In this document: positions 8,608 through 19,101 of the stretch, in pieces | Position numbering within the stretch: the first letter of the stretch is position 1 | Layout of the letters: each line of letters opens with the position of its first letter | Program-made: the position numbers and the translations under genes | The notes under the pieces: generated by a model | The model's database searches: none | Told to the model about the DNA's origin: nothing | Seen by the model: only the letters and a program-made list of their open reading frames with translations | NCBI GenBank assembly: GCA_017404505.1 | Contig: JAFRCE010000011.1 | Location: forward strand, 1-64,000 | Source: Solobacterium sp. | GTDB taxonomy: Bacteria > Bacillota_I > Bacilli_A > Erysipelotrichales > Erysipelotrichaceae | DNA length: 64,000 nt | Reading direction: 5' to 3'

Positions 8608-9810
8608 TCAGTTTCGGCAGTTCCGATAGATCGCCACAATGTCATCATAGGCAAGGCTCTTGAAGGATCCGATGGTTCTTGTCCTGTCGTATGTGCATTC
8701 CACGGCGATCTTCTCGATCTCCTCATCACTCGGCTCATGGCCGAGCAGTTCGGCCAGAGAAACCGGCATACCGAGGCTGATGAAGTATTCGTTTGTTTTC
8801 ACGATGCCTGCTTCGGCTGCTTTTCTGTCATCTTCTTCTGTGACGCCGTAAACCTTTCTGGCAAAACGGGCAAAGCGGCCGACATTCTCATCCATGACAT
8901 AGCGACACCAGGCTGCCCAGACGGCGGTCAGTGTGGCACCATGGGTGGAATCATAGAGGGCGGAAATCGCCATGCCAAGCTGATGACAGGCCCAGTCACC
9001 GTCACGCGGTGTATCACCTTTGGATCCGAGGCCGGTCAGACCGACATGCGACACGCTGCCGCACCACATGATTTCACTCATCGCTTCATAGTTGTCCGGT
9101 TCTCTGACACCGATCGGTCCGTAGTGAACGATCGTCCGGAACAGTCCTTCAGCAATCTCATCCGTCAGATGATTGCCGAGAATCGCCGCGAAGTAACGTT
9201 CGGAAGTATGCATGAAGATATCCGCCGCGCCGGCACCAATCTGATACTTCGGCAGCGTCATCGTCAGTTCCGGATTCATGATGGCGAACCGGCAGCGGTT
9301 GAAATCGGTATTGATGCCGCGCTTGGTCGGCGGTTCTTTGGTATCGTTGGTCAGAACGGCGGAATTGCTGGTTTCACTGCCGGCAGCGGAAATGGTCAGG
9401 ACCGTGCCGATCGGCAGACTCTTCGTGACTTTCGTGCCGCTCCAGAAATCCCAGATATCATGTTCCGGCGAAGCGACCGCGTGAGCAACTCCCTTGGCCG
9501 TGTCAATGACGCTGCCGCCGCCTACTGCGAGGATGAAATCTGCTCCGAACGCCAGCGCGGACTGTACCATCCGGCGGGCTGTGGAAACAAGCGGATTGGG
9601 AACCACACCGCCCTCGGCGAGTACTTCCAGACCGTTTTCCTTCAGATTTGCCGTGATCCGGTCGATCAGCCCGCTCTTTACAGCCGACTGGCCGCCATAA
9701 ACAACAAAGACTTTATGACCGCCGTATTTCTTTACCTGTGCGGCTGTCTGCAGTTCTGCTTCTCTTCCGAATACGATTTCGGTTGGTGCGTAATATACAA
9801 ATTTCTCCAT
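8608..9810 (-). CDS. iron-containing alcohol dehydrogenase (butanol dehydrogenase-like)
   Basis: A 400-aa group III (Fe-dependent) alcohol dehydrogenase. The nucleotide-binding loop GGGSVIDTAK is near residue 95. The metal site is formed by Asp/His residues in GAGAADIFMHTSE and by the two His of CHQLGMAISALYDSTHG. The overall pattern is closest to the YqhD/BdhA branch, which reduces aldehydes with NAD(P)H. It sits 9 bases after the acylphosphatase gene, last in the operon before a terminator. Confidence 0.9.
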   Translation of the reverse strand: MEKFVYYAPTEIVFGREAELQTAAQVKKYGGHKVFVVYGGQSAVKSGLIDRITANLKENGLEVLAEGGVVPNPLVSTARRMVQSALAFGADFILAVGGGSVIDTAKGVAHAVASPEHDIWDFWSGTKVTKSLPIGTVLTISAAGSETSNSAVLTNDTKEPPTKRGINTDFNRCRFAIMNPELTMTLPKYQIGAGAADIFMHTSERYFAAILGNHLTDEIAEGLFRTIVHYGPIGVREPDNYEAMSEIMWCGSVSHVGLTGLGSKGDTPRDGDWACHQLGMAISALYDSTHGATLTAVWAAWCRYVMDENVGRFARFARKVYGVTEEDDRKAAEAGIVKTNEYFISLGMPVSLAELLGHEPSDEEIEKIAVECTYDRTRTIGSFKSLAYDDIVAIYRNCRN

Positions 9811-9819
9811 ATCTCTCCT

Positions 9820-10107
9820 TTAAAACCACCAGTCCTCTTTTACATAGAATTCCCGCTCGTCTTCGTCGACGGGAATCGTTCTGACTTCCATGGAACGGAT
9901 GTGAATGTACCGGCTCTGATCCAGACTCTGGATCACCATATCGATCTGTTCTTCCGTTCCCTGGATCTCCATCGTGACACTGCCGTCGCTTTCATTTCTG
10001 ACCCAGCCGGTCGCCCCTGCCGCGTCCGCCGCATAGCAGGAACGATACCGGAAGCCGACGCCCTGCACAGATCCGTAAAAGTGAATGTGTTTTCTGATTT
10101 TTTTCAT
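9820..10107 (-). CDS. acyP: acylphosphatase
   Basis: A 95-aa acylphosphatase hydrolysing acyl phosphates such as carbamoyl- or 1,3-bisphosphoglycerate. The signature GSVQGVGFR (residues 12-20) provides the phosphate-binding Arg, and GWVRNESDGSV provides the catalytic Asn. The start at 10107 is chosen because AGGA precedes it and the protein then has the usual family length; upstream in-frame codons lie inside the GH2 gene. It starts 4 bases after the GH2 stop. Confidence 0.92.
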   Translation of the reverse strand: MKKIRKHIHFYGSVQGVGFRYRSCYAADAAGATGWVRNESDGSVTMEIQGTEEQIDMVIQSLDQSRYIHIRSMEVRTIPVDEDEREFYVKEDWWF

Positions 10108-10111
10108 TTTA

Positions 10112-12376
10112 TCATTCCTGTTTCCGATATACAGCAAATCCGCCCGCTCCGTACAGACAGATCTTCGGATTCGTAAAACCATGATCATGACGGGTGTTTT
10201 CCGAGGCTGCCGCAATCAGTTCCATCCCCTCTCTTTGGCAGTCATATTCCTGTCCGTCCGCCATGATTCGCACACCGTCTTTATCAAACAGGCTGATCCG
10301 GGAGAAAACATAACCGTCATACTCTCTGTCCTCTGTGCGGATCTTCGCACTGTTCGGATCACCGCTTTTCAGAATACACTCCCGGCCGGAAGATCCGATT
10401 GCCTTCAGTTCTCCTTTTCGGTAAGGAATGTCAAACAGGGCATAACAGTCTTTCATTTCCTTCCTGCCCATCAGCTGTCCGTTCAGATATAATTCCGCTT
10501 CCGGATCCGGCGCATAAACTTCCACCGTCACCATCTGGCCGTCTTTGATATCAAACAGCCAGTTTTCTTCCGCATCGGTAAATTTCCACGGTCCGAACTG
10601 CCGCGGGGTACCATATGCCTGCGGCGGCCGCACAGCGATATATGGCTCCTTCCGCAGCCCGTAAACGATCTCCCGATAATACGATACCGGCCGGCGGAAT
10701 CCGAACCGGTCCAGATCACCGGCCGGATTGTTCAGTGCCGGATACGGTCCGGAAAGTTCGCCCATATAATCCCATCCTGTCCAAGTGAAATCACCGATGA
10801 CAGACGGCAGAGAAGTAACCCGTTTCCAGTTTTCCGCGATCTGCCGGGGACAGGTTTCCGTCCCCAGCATGATGCGGTTCGGACAGTTCTTCGCATCATC
10901 TTCGTATCTTGCGGTCATGTAGTTGTAACCCTGCACGTCCACGCAGCTGTCCATCCGCCGCAGCACCTTTGTGACGACGGGATGGGTGACGATATCATTC
11001 ATTCTTGTCGCCATCAGACCCATAAACTGATTGACGTCACCGGATTCAAATACCGTTCTTTCCATGCCGGTCAGATCCACGGCGATATCGACCACTTCTT
11101 CACCGGCCGCGAAGGCGCCGTTAATACCGTTGGTCACAAAGCGGGTATCATCCAGACTGTGGATCTTCCGGTACAGATCATGGGCTGTTTCAAATCCTTT
11201 TTCCGTATTGATATCGGATATTTCATTGCCGGTGGAATAACCGACCACACAGGGATGATTCCGGTCCTCTTTGACCATGATATCCACCGCCCGCTGCCAG
11301 TCCGACTGGAAGTACTGGGCATAATCGCCGAAGCCTTTCATTTTCGTCCACATGTCGCATACTTCATCCAGCACATACATACCCAGTTCATCACACACTT
11401 CCAGAAGTTCCCTGGACGGATGATTATGCGCCGAACGGACGGCATTGAAGCCGGCTTCCTTCAGCCGGCTGATCCGGTAGTATTCAAAAGCCTTCAGGGC
11501 GATGCCGCCGAGAATGCCTTCGTCATGGTGAAGGCAGGCACCCCGCAGTTTCACAGTCTGGTTATTGATCCGCAAACCGCCGTCCGCATCAAATGTCTCA
11601 TACCGGAATCCCGTCGTGACAATTGTCTCATCGTGACCGACCGTCAGAGTGACCGTATACAGATGCGGATCGTTTTCTTCATACAGCCGTACGTTTCTCA
11701 GAAAGAACCGCTTGTCCAGCTGATAGCTGCCGCTGATCCGGATGGGGAATGACTCCGACAGAATCGTTTCTTCCTGATCTTTGATCACCACCGATACATC
11801 CTGCAGAGAGGAGCCGGCTCCGTCTTTTCTGATTTCCGCCCGGATCCGAATTCCCGCACTTTCTTCCCTGATGTATTCCGTCGCAGCCCAGAGCGAATCC
11901 GGAACCGTATACACTTCCTCACCGACATACAGACAGACCGGTCTTAAGATGCCTGTACCGCTGTACCAGCGGGAAGAGAACACGTCTGTTTTCGTGACGA
12001 TCAGAAGGGTGTTCTTTCCCGGCTTTGCATAATCACTGATGTCACAGACCGTGCTGACATAACCAAAGTCGCCGCTTGCGGCAAGCGAGCCGTTGACATA
12101 AACGAAGGATTTGGAAAAAAGGCCTTCCGCTTTTAAGACCAGTCTTTTCCCTGCGTATTCTTCCGGCAGTTCCAATTCCTTCTGATAATAATAGACGCCG
12201 CCGTCAAAGTATCCGGTCCGGCCGCCGTTCCGGCTGTCTTCTTCCTGACTGTCATGAAACAGGGCATCATACGGAACGGCTGTTTTTACCGCGTCTTCCG
12301 GTATGGAAGTAACCAGAGAAAACGCATCTTCTCTCCGATATACATACCAGTCTTTGTCTAAAATGATTTTTTTCAT
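10112..12376 (-). CDS. glycoside hydrolase family 2 (beta-galactosidase/beta-glucuronidase-like)
   Basis: A 754-aa GH2 enzyme: N-terminal jelly-roll sugar-binding domain (to about residue 160), immunoglobulin-like domain, then the TIM barrel. Barrel motifs include CLHHDEGILG, FNAVRSAHNHPS, and GYSTGNEISD, whose Glu is the acid/base; the nucleophile Glu is probably in MLGTETCPR. A C-terminal domain follows. No signal peptide, so it acts inside the cell. It is relatively short for a LacZ and lacks features that would fix the substrate; beta-galactoside or beta-glucuronide are both possible. First gene of its operon. Confidence 0.85.
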   Translation of the reverse strand: MKKIILDKDWYVYRREDAFSLVTSIPEDAVKTAVPYDALFHDSQEEDSRNGGRTGYFDGGVYYYQKELELPEEYAGKRLVLKAEGLFSKSFVYVNGSLAASGDFGYVSTVCDISDYAKPGKNTLLIVTKTDVFSSRWYSGTGILRPVCLYVGEEVYTVPDSLWAATEYIREESAGIRIRAEIRKDGAGSSLQDVSVVIKDQEETILSESFPIRISGSYQLDKRFFLRNVRLYEENDPHLYTVTLTVGHDETIVTTGFRYETFDADGGLRINNQTVKLRGACLHHDEGILGGIALKAFEYYRISRLKEAGFNAVRSAHNHPSRELLEVCDELGMYVLDEVCDMWTKMKGFGDYAQYFQSDWQRAVDIMVKEDRNHPCVVGYSTGNEISDINTEKGFETAHDLYRKIHSLDDTRFVTNGINGAFAAGEEVVDIAVDLTGMERTVFESGDVNQFMGLMATRMNDIVTHPVVTKVLRRMDSCVDVQGYNYMTARYEDDAKNCPNRIMLGTETCPRQIAENWKRVTSLPSVIGDFTWTGWDYMGELSGPYPALNNPAGDLDRFGFRRPVSYYREIVYGLRKEPYIAVRPPQAYGTPRQFGPWKFTDAEENWLFDIKDGQMVTVEVYAPDPEAELYLNGQLMGRKEMKDCYALFDIPYRKGELKAIGSSGRECILKSGDPNSAKIRTEDREYDGYVFSRISLFDKDGVRIMADGQEYDCQREGMELIAAASENTRHDHGFTNPKICLYGAGGFAVYRKQE

Positions 12377-12425
12377 ATTTGCTCCTTTGCGGATGTTTCT
12401 GTCTTTATTGTATACTGCCCGTCAT

Positions 12426-12452
12426 AAAAAAGGATCCGTTTCCGGATCCTTT
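12426..12452 (-). terminator. intrinsic terminator after the GH1 gene
   Basis: A perfect 10-base stem (12429-12438 with 12443-12452), 4-base loop, and T5 on the minus strand, 11 bases beyond the GH1 stop. Confidence 0.88.
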
Positions 12453-12462
12453 CAGACGAATC

Positions 12463-13950
<1,488 letters not shown>

Positions 13951-14024
13951 TTACATTATCTGATATATTTCTGGTTTTTTCACTTGCTTTCTTTTCAAAG
14001 TAATCCGGAATAGAACCGTTCTAT

Positions 14025-14059
14025 GAAAAAACAGGATCGCTCCGTTTGAAACAATCCTG
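14025..14059 (-). terminator. intrinsic terminator after the flavin oxidoreductase gene
   Basis: On the minus strand CAGGATTG pairs with CGATCCTG (one G-T pair) over a 12-base loop and is followed by T6, just past the stop codon at 14075. Confidence 0.75.
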
Positions 14060-14074
14060 CTCTACGTTTACTGC

Positions 14075-16036
14075 CTACAGATTCCAGACAGCTTCATAAG
14101 CGTCTGTCGTGGCACCGATAATATTGCCGATACCGGTGCAGTCACCGATTTCAATTACTTTTTCCGCACAGTCTTTGAAAACTTCAGCCAGATGATTGTC
14201 GGGACGGTAACCGAGTGCCTGCACGATGAGATCTGCCGTGAACGCCGTTTTTGTCTTGTCCTCTGTATTTTCGGCAATTACCTCCGTATCCCTGATTTCC
14301 AGTGTGTTCGTGGAAGGATACATGCCGACATTCAGTTCTGCCAGATGCTCCAGCAGAGCGCTTTTGTTTTTCACGGAACCGTCACCGGAAATACGCTTGC
14401 CGATTTCGTCATCCAGTTCAAAGATCTTTACAGTATTTCCCTTCGCTGCCAGAAGTTCAGCAACCTCCAGACCGGTAAAGCCGGAGCCGATCACGACAGC
14501 CGTTCTGCCCGTATAGCGATCCGGATTCAGATAAACATCAGCTGCCTCTACAACATGCGCTTTTTCAATGCCCGGCAGTTTCAGGCTGATCTGTTTTCCG
14601 CCTGTTGCCAGGATCACAGCATAAGGATTCATTTGTCTGATTTCTTCCGCCGAACTGATTTCATGATTGAGGACGATCTTGACACCGGCGGCGATGGCTC
14701 GCGCCCCGAAAGCGTCCACTGACCAGCCCATTTTTTCCATATACGGAGCCGTTCTCGGCAGATCGAAACATCCGCCCAGACGGCCTTCTTTTTCAAACAG
14801 TGTTACGGAAAAGCCTTTTCTTGCCGCAAGTTCCGCCGCTTCAAGTCCGGCCGGACCGCCGCCAATGACAACAACCTTTCTGCCGTCACCGTTTTTGACA
14901 AACGATTCTTCCGTGTACACAGTTTCCTTGGACATGCATGGATTAACGGAACATCTCAGCATCTCGCCGCGGCCGGAGCAGTTGATGCAGGCACCGCAGG
15001 AAATACAGTAGCGGATCTGATCGGCTTTCCCAGCAGCTGTCTTGTTCGTCCATTCCGGATCAGCCATCATCTGTCTGCCCAGACCAACCAGGTCGCACAA
15101 ACCTTCTCTTAGCATTTCTTCCGCGAAGGCCGGACGCTTGACGTGATTGACGGCGATGACCGGAATGTTCACAACACCCTTCATCTCGGAAAGCCAGGAC
15201 GTACGGCAGCCTTCCGCAAAGAGCTGCGGTTCGATCAGTGTGAATTTGCAGGAATATGTTCCGGCACTGAAACTGAGGGCATCCACGCCCAGACTTTCAA
15301 TGTAACGTGCCATCTTCTTTCCTTCTTCCAGCGTAATGCCGCCTTCCACATCGTCCATGACATTCATGCGGACAACCAGAAATCTGTCTTCCGGCAGAAC
15401 TTCTTTCACAGCATGAATGATTTCGGTCAGAAACCGCATGCGGTTTTCAAAAGAGCCGCCGTACATGTCCGTTCTGTGATTGGCCCGCGGACTGCAGAAT
15501 TCATTGATCAGATAGCCATGCGCCGCGTGCAGTTCGACTCCGTCAGCACCACCCTGAACGGCATAGGACGCGGATCTTGCAAACTTCTTTACAATTGAAT
15601 GAATCTCATCGATGCTCAGTTCTCTGGGCATCTGCAGAAACTCGTTTTCCGGTTCTGCGCTTGGGGCAACAGGCTGCTGATCATGATTCCAGAATGTCAT
15701 TGACTGACGGTCTGGGTGACAGAGCTGAACGGATACCTTCGCGCCATATTGATGCACGGCGTCAGCGATACGCCGGATGCCTTCCACGTCTTCCGGTTCC
15801 GTCAGATTGAACGCACCCGGTTCGGCAATGCCGCATGTCGTATCGTCAATGGTTGCGACCGGTGTTATGATCAGCCCCTGACCGCCTTTGGCACGGGCTT
15901 CAAAGTATTTTACATAAGCGTCGTTAATCTTGTTTTCACCGGGTGCGAAACCGACTCCCATCGGTGCCATGACCACCCTGTTTTTGACTGTTACGCTGCC
16001 GATCTTGATCGGTGAAAGAAGGGTTTCGAATGCCAT
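14075..16036 (-). CDS. NADH:flavin oxidoreductase / old yellow enzyme with Fe-S and FAD/NAD domains
   Basis: A 653-aa enzyme in the 2,4-dienoyl-CoA reductase / trimethylamine dehydrogenase / BaiCD group. An FMN-binding TIM barrel forms the first half (LLSPIKIGSVTVKNRVVMAPMG; HAAHGYLINEFCSPRAN). A Cys cluster YCISCGACINC binds a 4Fe-4S centre, and the C-terminal half is a pyridine-nucleotide-disulfide type domain (VVIGGGPAGLEAAELA; AVVIGSGFTGLEVAELL). Such enzymes reduce activated double bonds; the substrate could be an enoyl-CoA, a cinnamate-type acid or a steroid. The start at 16036 has AGGAGG 7 bases upstream; a longer frame to 16105 is rejected. Divergent from a TetR regulator that probably controls it. 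Confidence 0.88.
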   Translation of the reverse strand: MAFETLLSPIKIGSVTVKNRVVMAPMGVGFAPGENKINDAYVKYFEARAKGGQGLIITPVATIDDTTCGIAEPGAFNLTEPEDVEGIRRIADAVHQYGAKVSVQLCHPDRQSMTFWNHDQQPVAPSAEPENEFLQMPRELSIDEIHSIVKKFARSASYAVQGGADGVELHAAHGYLINEFCSPRANHRTDMYGGSFENRMRFLTEIIHAVKEVLPEDRFLVVRMNVMDDVEGGITLEEGKKMARYIESLGVDALSFSAGTYSCKFTLIEPQLFAEGCRTSWLSEMKGVVNIPVIAVNHVKRPAFAEEMLREGLCDLVGLGRQMMADPEWTNKTAAGKADQIRYCISCGACINCSGRGEMLRCSVNPCMSKETVYTEESFVKNGDGRKVVVIGGGPAGLEAAELAARKGFSVTLFEKEGRLGGCFDLPRTAPYMEKMGWSVDAFGARAIAAGVKIVLNHEISSAEEIRQMNPYAVILATGGKQISLKLPGIEKAHVVEAADVYLNPDRYTGRTAVVIGSGFTGLEVAELLAAKGNTVKIFELDDEIGKRISGDGSVKNKSALLEHLAELNVGMYPSTNTLEIRDTEVIAENTEDKTKTAFTADLIVQALGYRPDNHLAEVFKDCAEKVIEIGDCTGIGNIIGATTDAYEAVWNL

Positions 16037-16070
16037 ATTATTTCCTCCTGAAAACCGTAATGTTCTTCTG

Positions 16071-16076
16071 ATTATA
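16071..16076 (-). promoter_or_regulatory. -10 box of the flavin oxidoreductase promoter
   Basis: A consensus TATAAT on the minus strand, 35 bases upstream of the start codon. No good -35 hexamer lies at the expected distance, so activation or an atypical promoter is possible. Confidence 0.45.
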
Positions 16077-16090
16077 TTGTCGAAAATACA

Positions 16091-16141
16091 TTGCCCGCTC
16101 ACCACGAACAGAAATATAATAATGTTAGATATTCATACATT
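16091..16141 (+). promoter_or_regulatory. tetR-family gene promoter with putative operator
   Basis: Plus-strand TTGCCC (16091-16096), 18-base spacer and TATAAT (16115-16120). Directly after the -10, at 16121-16141, AATGT and ACATT form an inverted repeat with an 11-base centre, placed where a repressor would cover the transcription start. The operator role is inferred from position and symmetry. Confidence 0.5.
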
Positions 16142-16169
16142 TTATGTTTTTTGTATGTCTGGAGAATTT

Positions 16170-16700
16170 ATGTCTGATACAACGAAACAGTGGATCGCCC
16201 ATAAGATGAAAGAACTGATGCATCAGAAGCCGCTCAGCCAGATCAGAGTGATGGAAATCTGCCGGGCTGCCGGCGTCGGCCGGCCTACTTTTTACTATCA
16301 TTTTAGAGATAAATATGATCTGGTTGCCTGGATCTTCTTTCACACCGCCGAAACCACCAATATCATCGACGCGGAAGCGGCCGCCAACAGTATGCGGCAA
16401 ATGAAACAGGACCTTGTTTTCTATCGCCGGGCTTATGAAGACACCTCGCAGAACGCACTGTGGAACTATGTGCTTGCCTATTTCTCCCAGGCTTATACAG
16501 AACTTGCCGAAAACCTCGTCTATCCTCAGAAACTGAACAGCCAGCTGCGTTTCTCGATCCGGCTGTACTGTTATGGTGCCGTCGCCATGGCGAAAGAATG
16601 GATCCTGGAAGATGACGTCACAACTGCCGACGATCTGATTGATATGATGTTTCACTCCATGTCATCCGAACTGAGAAAAATCTATTTTCCTGACAAATAA
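16170..16700 (+). CDS. TetR/AcrR family transcriptional regulator
   Basis: A 176-aa regulator. The N-terminal helix-turn-helix shows the TetR core pattern (VMEICRAAGVGRPTFYYHFRDKYDLV, residues 28-53) followed by an all-helical ligand domain like that of DhaS-type members. The start at 16170 is preceded by GGAG; a longer frame begins at 15930 but overlaps the divergent gene. Divergent arrangement with the flavin oxidoreductase suggests that it senses that enzyme's substrate. Confidence 0.88.
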   Translation: MSDTTKQWIAHKMKELMHQKPLSQIRVMEICRAAGVGRPTFYYHFRDKYDLVAWIFFHTAETTNIIDAEAAANSMRQMKQDLVFYRRAYEDTSQNALWNYVLAYFSQAYTELAENLVYPQKLNSQLRFSIRLYCYGAVAMAKEWILEDDVTTADDLIDMMFHSMSSELRKIYFPDK

Positions 16701-16704
16701 CTGC

Positions 16705-16730
16705 AAAAAAAGCCTCCGCTCCCGGAGACT
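16705..16730 (-). terminator. intrinsic terminator for the SGNH protein gene
   Basis: Stem of eight pairs (16711-16718 with 16723-16730, one G-T) with a 4-base loop; T7 follows on the minus strand. It also separates the convergent tetR gene. Confidence 0.75.
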
Positions 16731-16777
16731 TCCATCGGATTCATTTTCATAAAGACATTGCGGAAAAGGCAATGCTT

Positions 16778-17869
16778 TTATTCTGACACTTCTCTGCGGA
16801 TCCGTTCTGCCAGTTCCTCTGCTCCGGATGCCGAAAGATGAATGCCATCCACTGTCCTCTCCAGATCATCGGTGTTTTCGATCAGTGACAGATCCGGAAT
16901 GCTTTCCCGCAGAATCCTGATCAGTTCTTCGTCATCCGGACACAGGCAGTAAACGTGGACGGGCAAGATATCTTTCTCCCGCAGATCTTTGAGAAATGCC
17001 AGAATGCTGTCGGCACTCAGTTCTTCTTCCGCGTATACGCAGACATCTTCCATATCCTGCAGATATACGGCTGCCTGCTGCAGTCTGTCGTCGCCGATCA
17101 GAAGAATTCCCTTTTCCTCTTCCGGTATCAGGCTGAACAGCCGTTCGGTCAGTGCGTTTCTGATCAGATCCGTATATGCCTGTTTTCCCTCGGCAGTCAG
17201 ATGAATGCCGTCACCGCCAAAGTATTCCCCGTGTCCCGCCGAAGCTGTATCCCAGTCAATGATCGTGACATTGTCATAGGTATCCGCCAGCGACAGGATC
17301 GTGTCGGTATTGTAAAACTGGTAATTGTTATTTGTCGTGATCCAGAACACCTGCCTCTCACCGCACATTTCCACCGCCTGCTGAGCTGCCCACAGAGGCA
17401 GAGGACCGTTGGTGCCGATACCGATGACGATTGGCTCCTGCAGAGCACCTGCTTCCAGCCGGCTGCTCAGTATATTCAGCAGCGGAAAATAAGAACGGTT
17501 CACTTCCGCGTCAAAATAACCGTTCGGAAAGGTTTCCCGTAGTACCGGAACCGCTCCCAGCATGACAGAATCACCAATCGCATTGACCGGCAAAGCTGTC
17601 GTATTGACTGTTTCCTCCTGAAAAGCAGGATCTTTTCTCTGTTCTTTTTCAAACATCCGCGCTTCCGTATAGGACTGATTGAGCAGAGCGATCGTTTCCC
17701 TGCCTTCCTGCAGTTCCTCCTGCAGCTGTGCCATCGCCGCTCGGTATTCTTCTTCCGCGATCCGCCTTCGTTCCTCTTCCTGATATACAAAAGCCAGAAG
17801 GATCACCGCCAGCAGGCAGTAACAGATTCCTGACAGTATTTTCTTTTGTTCCGGCTTCGTTTCTTCCAT
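16778..17869 (-). CDS. membrane-anchored protein with two SGNH-hydrolase-like modules, the second lacking its Ser
   Basis: A 363-aa protein: one transmembrane segment (about 12-29), a charged coiled-coil stretch (30-75), then an SGNH module with GDSVMLG (Ser101), GTNG (151-154) and DGIHLT (Asp220, His223). A second, shorter module starts at about residue 253 with ILLIGDD, where Asp261 replaces the nucleophilic Ser, and ends with an intact DGIHLS (341-344). The first module resembles the extracellular domain of OatA-like O-acetyltransferases, so a cell-wall role outside the membrane is plausible. The acyltransferase-3 membrane domain of OatA is absent. The duplication is seen directly; the function is inferred. 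Confidence 0.7.
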   Translation of the reverse strand: MEETKPEQKKILSGICYCLLAVILLAFVYQEEERRRIAEEEYRAAMAQLQEELQEGRETIALLNQSYTEARMFEKEQRKDPAFQEETVNTTALPVNAIGDSVMLGAVPVLRETFPNGYFDAEVNRSYFPLLNILSSRLEAGALQEPIVIGIGTNGPLPLWAAQQAVEMCGERQVFWITTNNNYQFYNTDTILSLADTYDNVTIIDWDTASAGHGEYFGGDGIHLTAEGKQAYTDLIRNALTERLFSLIPEEEKGILLIGDDRLQQAAVYLQDMEDVCVYAEEELSADSILAFLKDLREKDILPVHVYCLCPDDEELIRILRESIPDLSLIENTDDLERTVDGIHLSASGAEELAERIRREVSE

Positions 17870-17924
17870 GCGGCAATTATATCTCTGCCGCAGTACAAAG
17901 AAAAGTTATACAGCGGAATACGTC

Positions 17925-19025
17925 TCAGCCGAGATGATCCGTAAACAGCGCTGGCTGCTCAAATGATGAAGTGATCTCAATCATCTTCTTTTCCGCGGCA
18001 CTCTGTTCCATTGCCTCTATGACCTGCAGCACGTGTGTGGCCATATACTTATCCGTCCGGTTAGTCCGGCCGTTCTCGATGGCATCTGCCATTTCCGCCG
18101 GACCGATGCCTCTCGCATTGTCAGAATAATAACCGACAGGATCCAGTTCAACCGGCTCCGCCGGATACCATCCATCGCTTCTGAGCAGCCGCACCGGATC
18201 ACCGAACTGATTCGGATTGCCGAGGGCAAGAATGCCTTCCCGGCCGCAGATGGTAAAATCCGCCCGGTCAAACGCGACCGTTTCATTGTCTTCATGAATG
18301 GTTCCGACAATACCGTTTTTCATTTCCAGAACAGCCGCAATGACCGCCTCGTTAGGTGTTTCGATTGTTTCACCGTAACCTTTTGTGTCCGGAACATTGT
18401 TTCCTCGGGATGGGTATGGCGTCCGCAGAAGCGCATACACACTTTTGACCGGTCCGAGAATGGAGACGAGGGCCGTCAGATAATAAACCAGATAATCCCG
18501 CAGTGCCCCGGCACCCGGCATTCTCAGAAACGGAAACATCGCGGTCAGAAGATCATTCTTTCTTGTAATGGAAATATTAAAGGAATGGATCTCACCGACC
18601 ATGCCGTCATCCACTGCCTTCCTGGCGGTCTGAAAAGCGGTGCCCAGAAACGTATCCGGTGCAGAGCCGAGATACAGCCCCTTCTCTTCCGCGATGCGGC
18701 ACAGTTCTTCTGCCTGGTCAACCGATTCCGTGATGGTCTTTTCCGTGTAAACGTGTTTACCGGCCAGCAGCGCCTGTCTGATCAGGCTGTAATGCGCACC
18801 GACCGGCACCAGAATGACCGCCATTTCAATTTCTTCGTCCGCCAGCAATTCTTCCGGAGAGGCATAGGCATGAATGCCGAACTCATCCGCTTTCTTTTTC
18901 GCGTTTTCATAATGCGCCGAAGCAATACCTTTCACCTGCAGATTATGAAAACGCTGAATCATATTGGTCAGATATATCCCGCTGATGGCGCCTGATCCGA
19001 TCACACCCACAATTGTCTTTTTCAT
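17925..19025 (-). CDS. Gfo/Idh/MocA family oxidoreductase
   Basis: A 366-aa NAD(P)-dependent oxidoreductase. The N-terminal Rossmann fold has GVIGSGAISGIYLTNM, and the family's EKTITES motif (equivalent to EKP) is near residue 95. The C-terminal alpha/beta domain follows. The family oxidises sugars, inositols or amino-sugar derivatives; the substrate is not readable here. The start at 19025 is chosen because AAGGAG lies 8 bases upstream; an upstream in-frame TTG would contain that site. Confidence 0.85.
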   Translation of the reverse strand: MKKTIVGVIGSGAISGIYLTNMIQRFHNLQVKGIASAHYENAKKKADEFGIHAYASPEELLADEEIEMAVILVPVGAHYSLIRQALLAGKHVYTEKTITESVDQAEELCRIAEEKGLYLGSAPDTFLGTAFQTARKAVDDGMVGEIHSFNISITRKNDLLTAMFPFLRMPGAGALRDYLVYYLTALVSILGPVKSVYALLRTPYPSRGNNVPDTKGYGETIETPNEAVIAAVLEMKNGIVGTIHEDNETVAFDRADFTICGREGILALGNPNQFGDPVRLLRSDGWYPAEPVELDPVGYYSDNARGIGPAEMADAIENGRTNRTDKYMATHVLQVIEAMEQSAAEKKMIEITSSFEQPALFTDHLG

Positions 19026-19055
19026 GTAAAGAGTCTCCTTCAAACACCATTATAT

Positions 19056-19094
19056 ATAAAAAAAGTTCCCGCTTTTTTTCAGCTGGGAACTTTT
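19056..19094 (-). terminator. intrinsic terminator at the end of the GH32/ABC operon
   Basis: Minus-strand stem AAAAGTTCCC/GGGAACTTTT with an inner GC pair and an A-rich loop, followed by a T run. It lies immediately past the cytoplasmic GH32 stop codon. Confidence 0.88.
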
Positions 19095-19101
19095 CTCCAG
19101 A

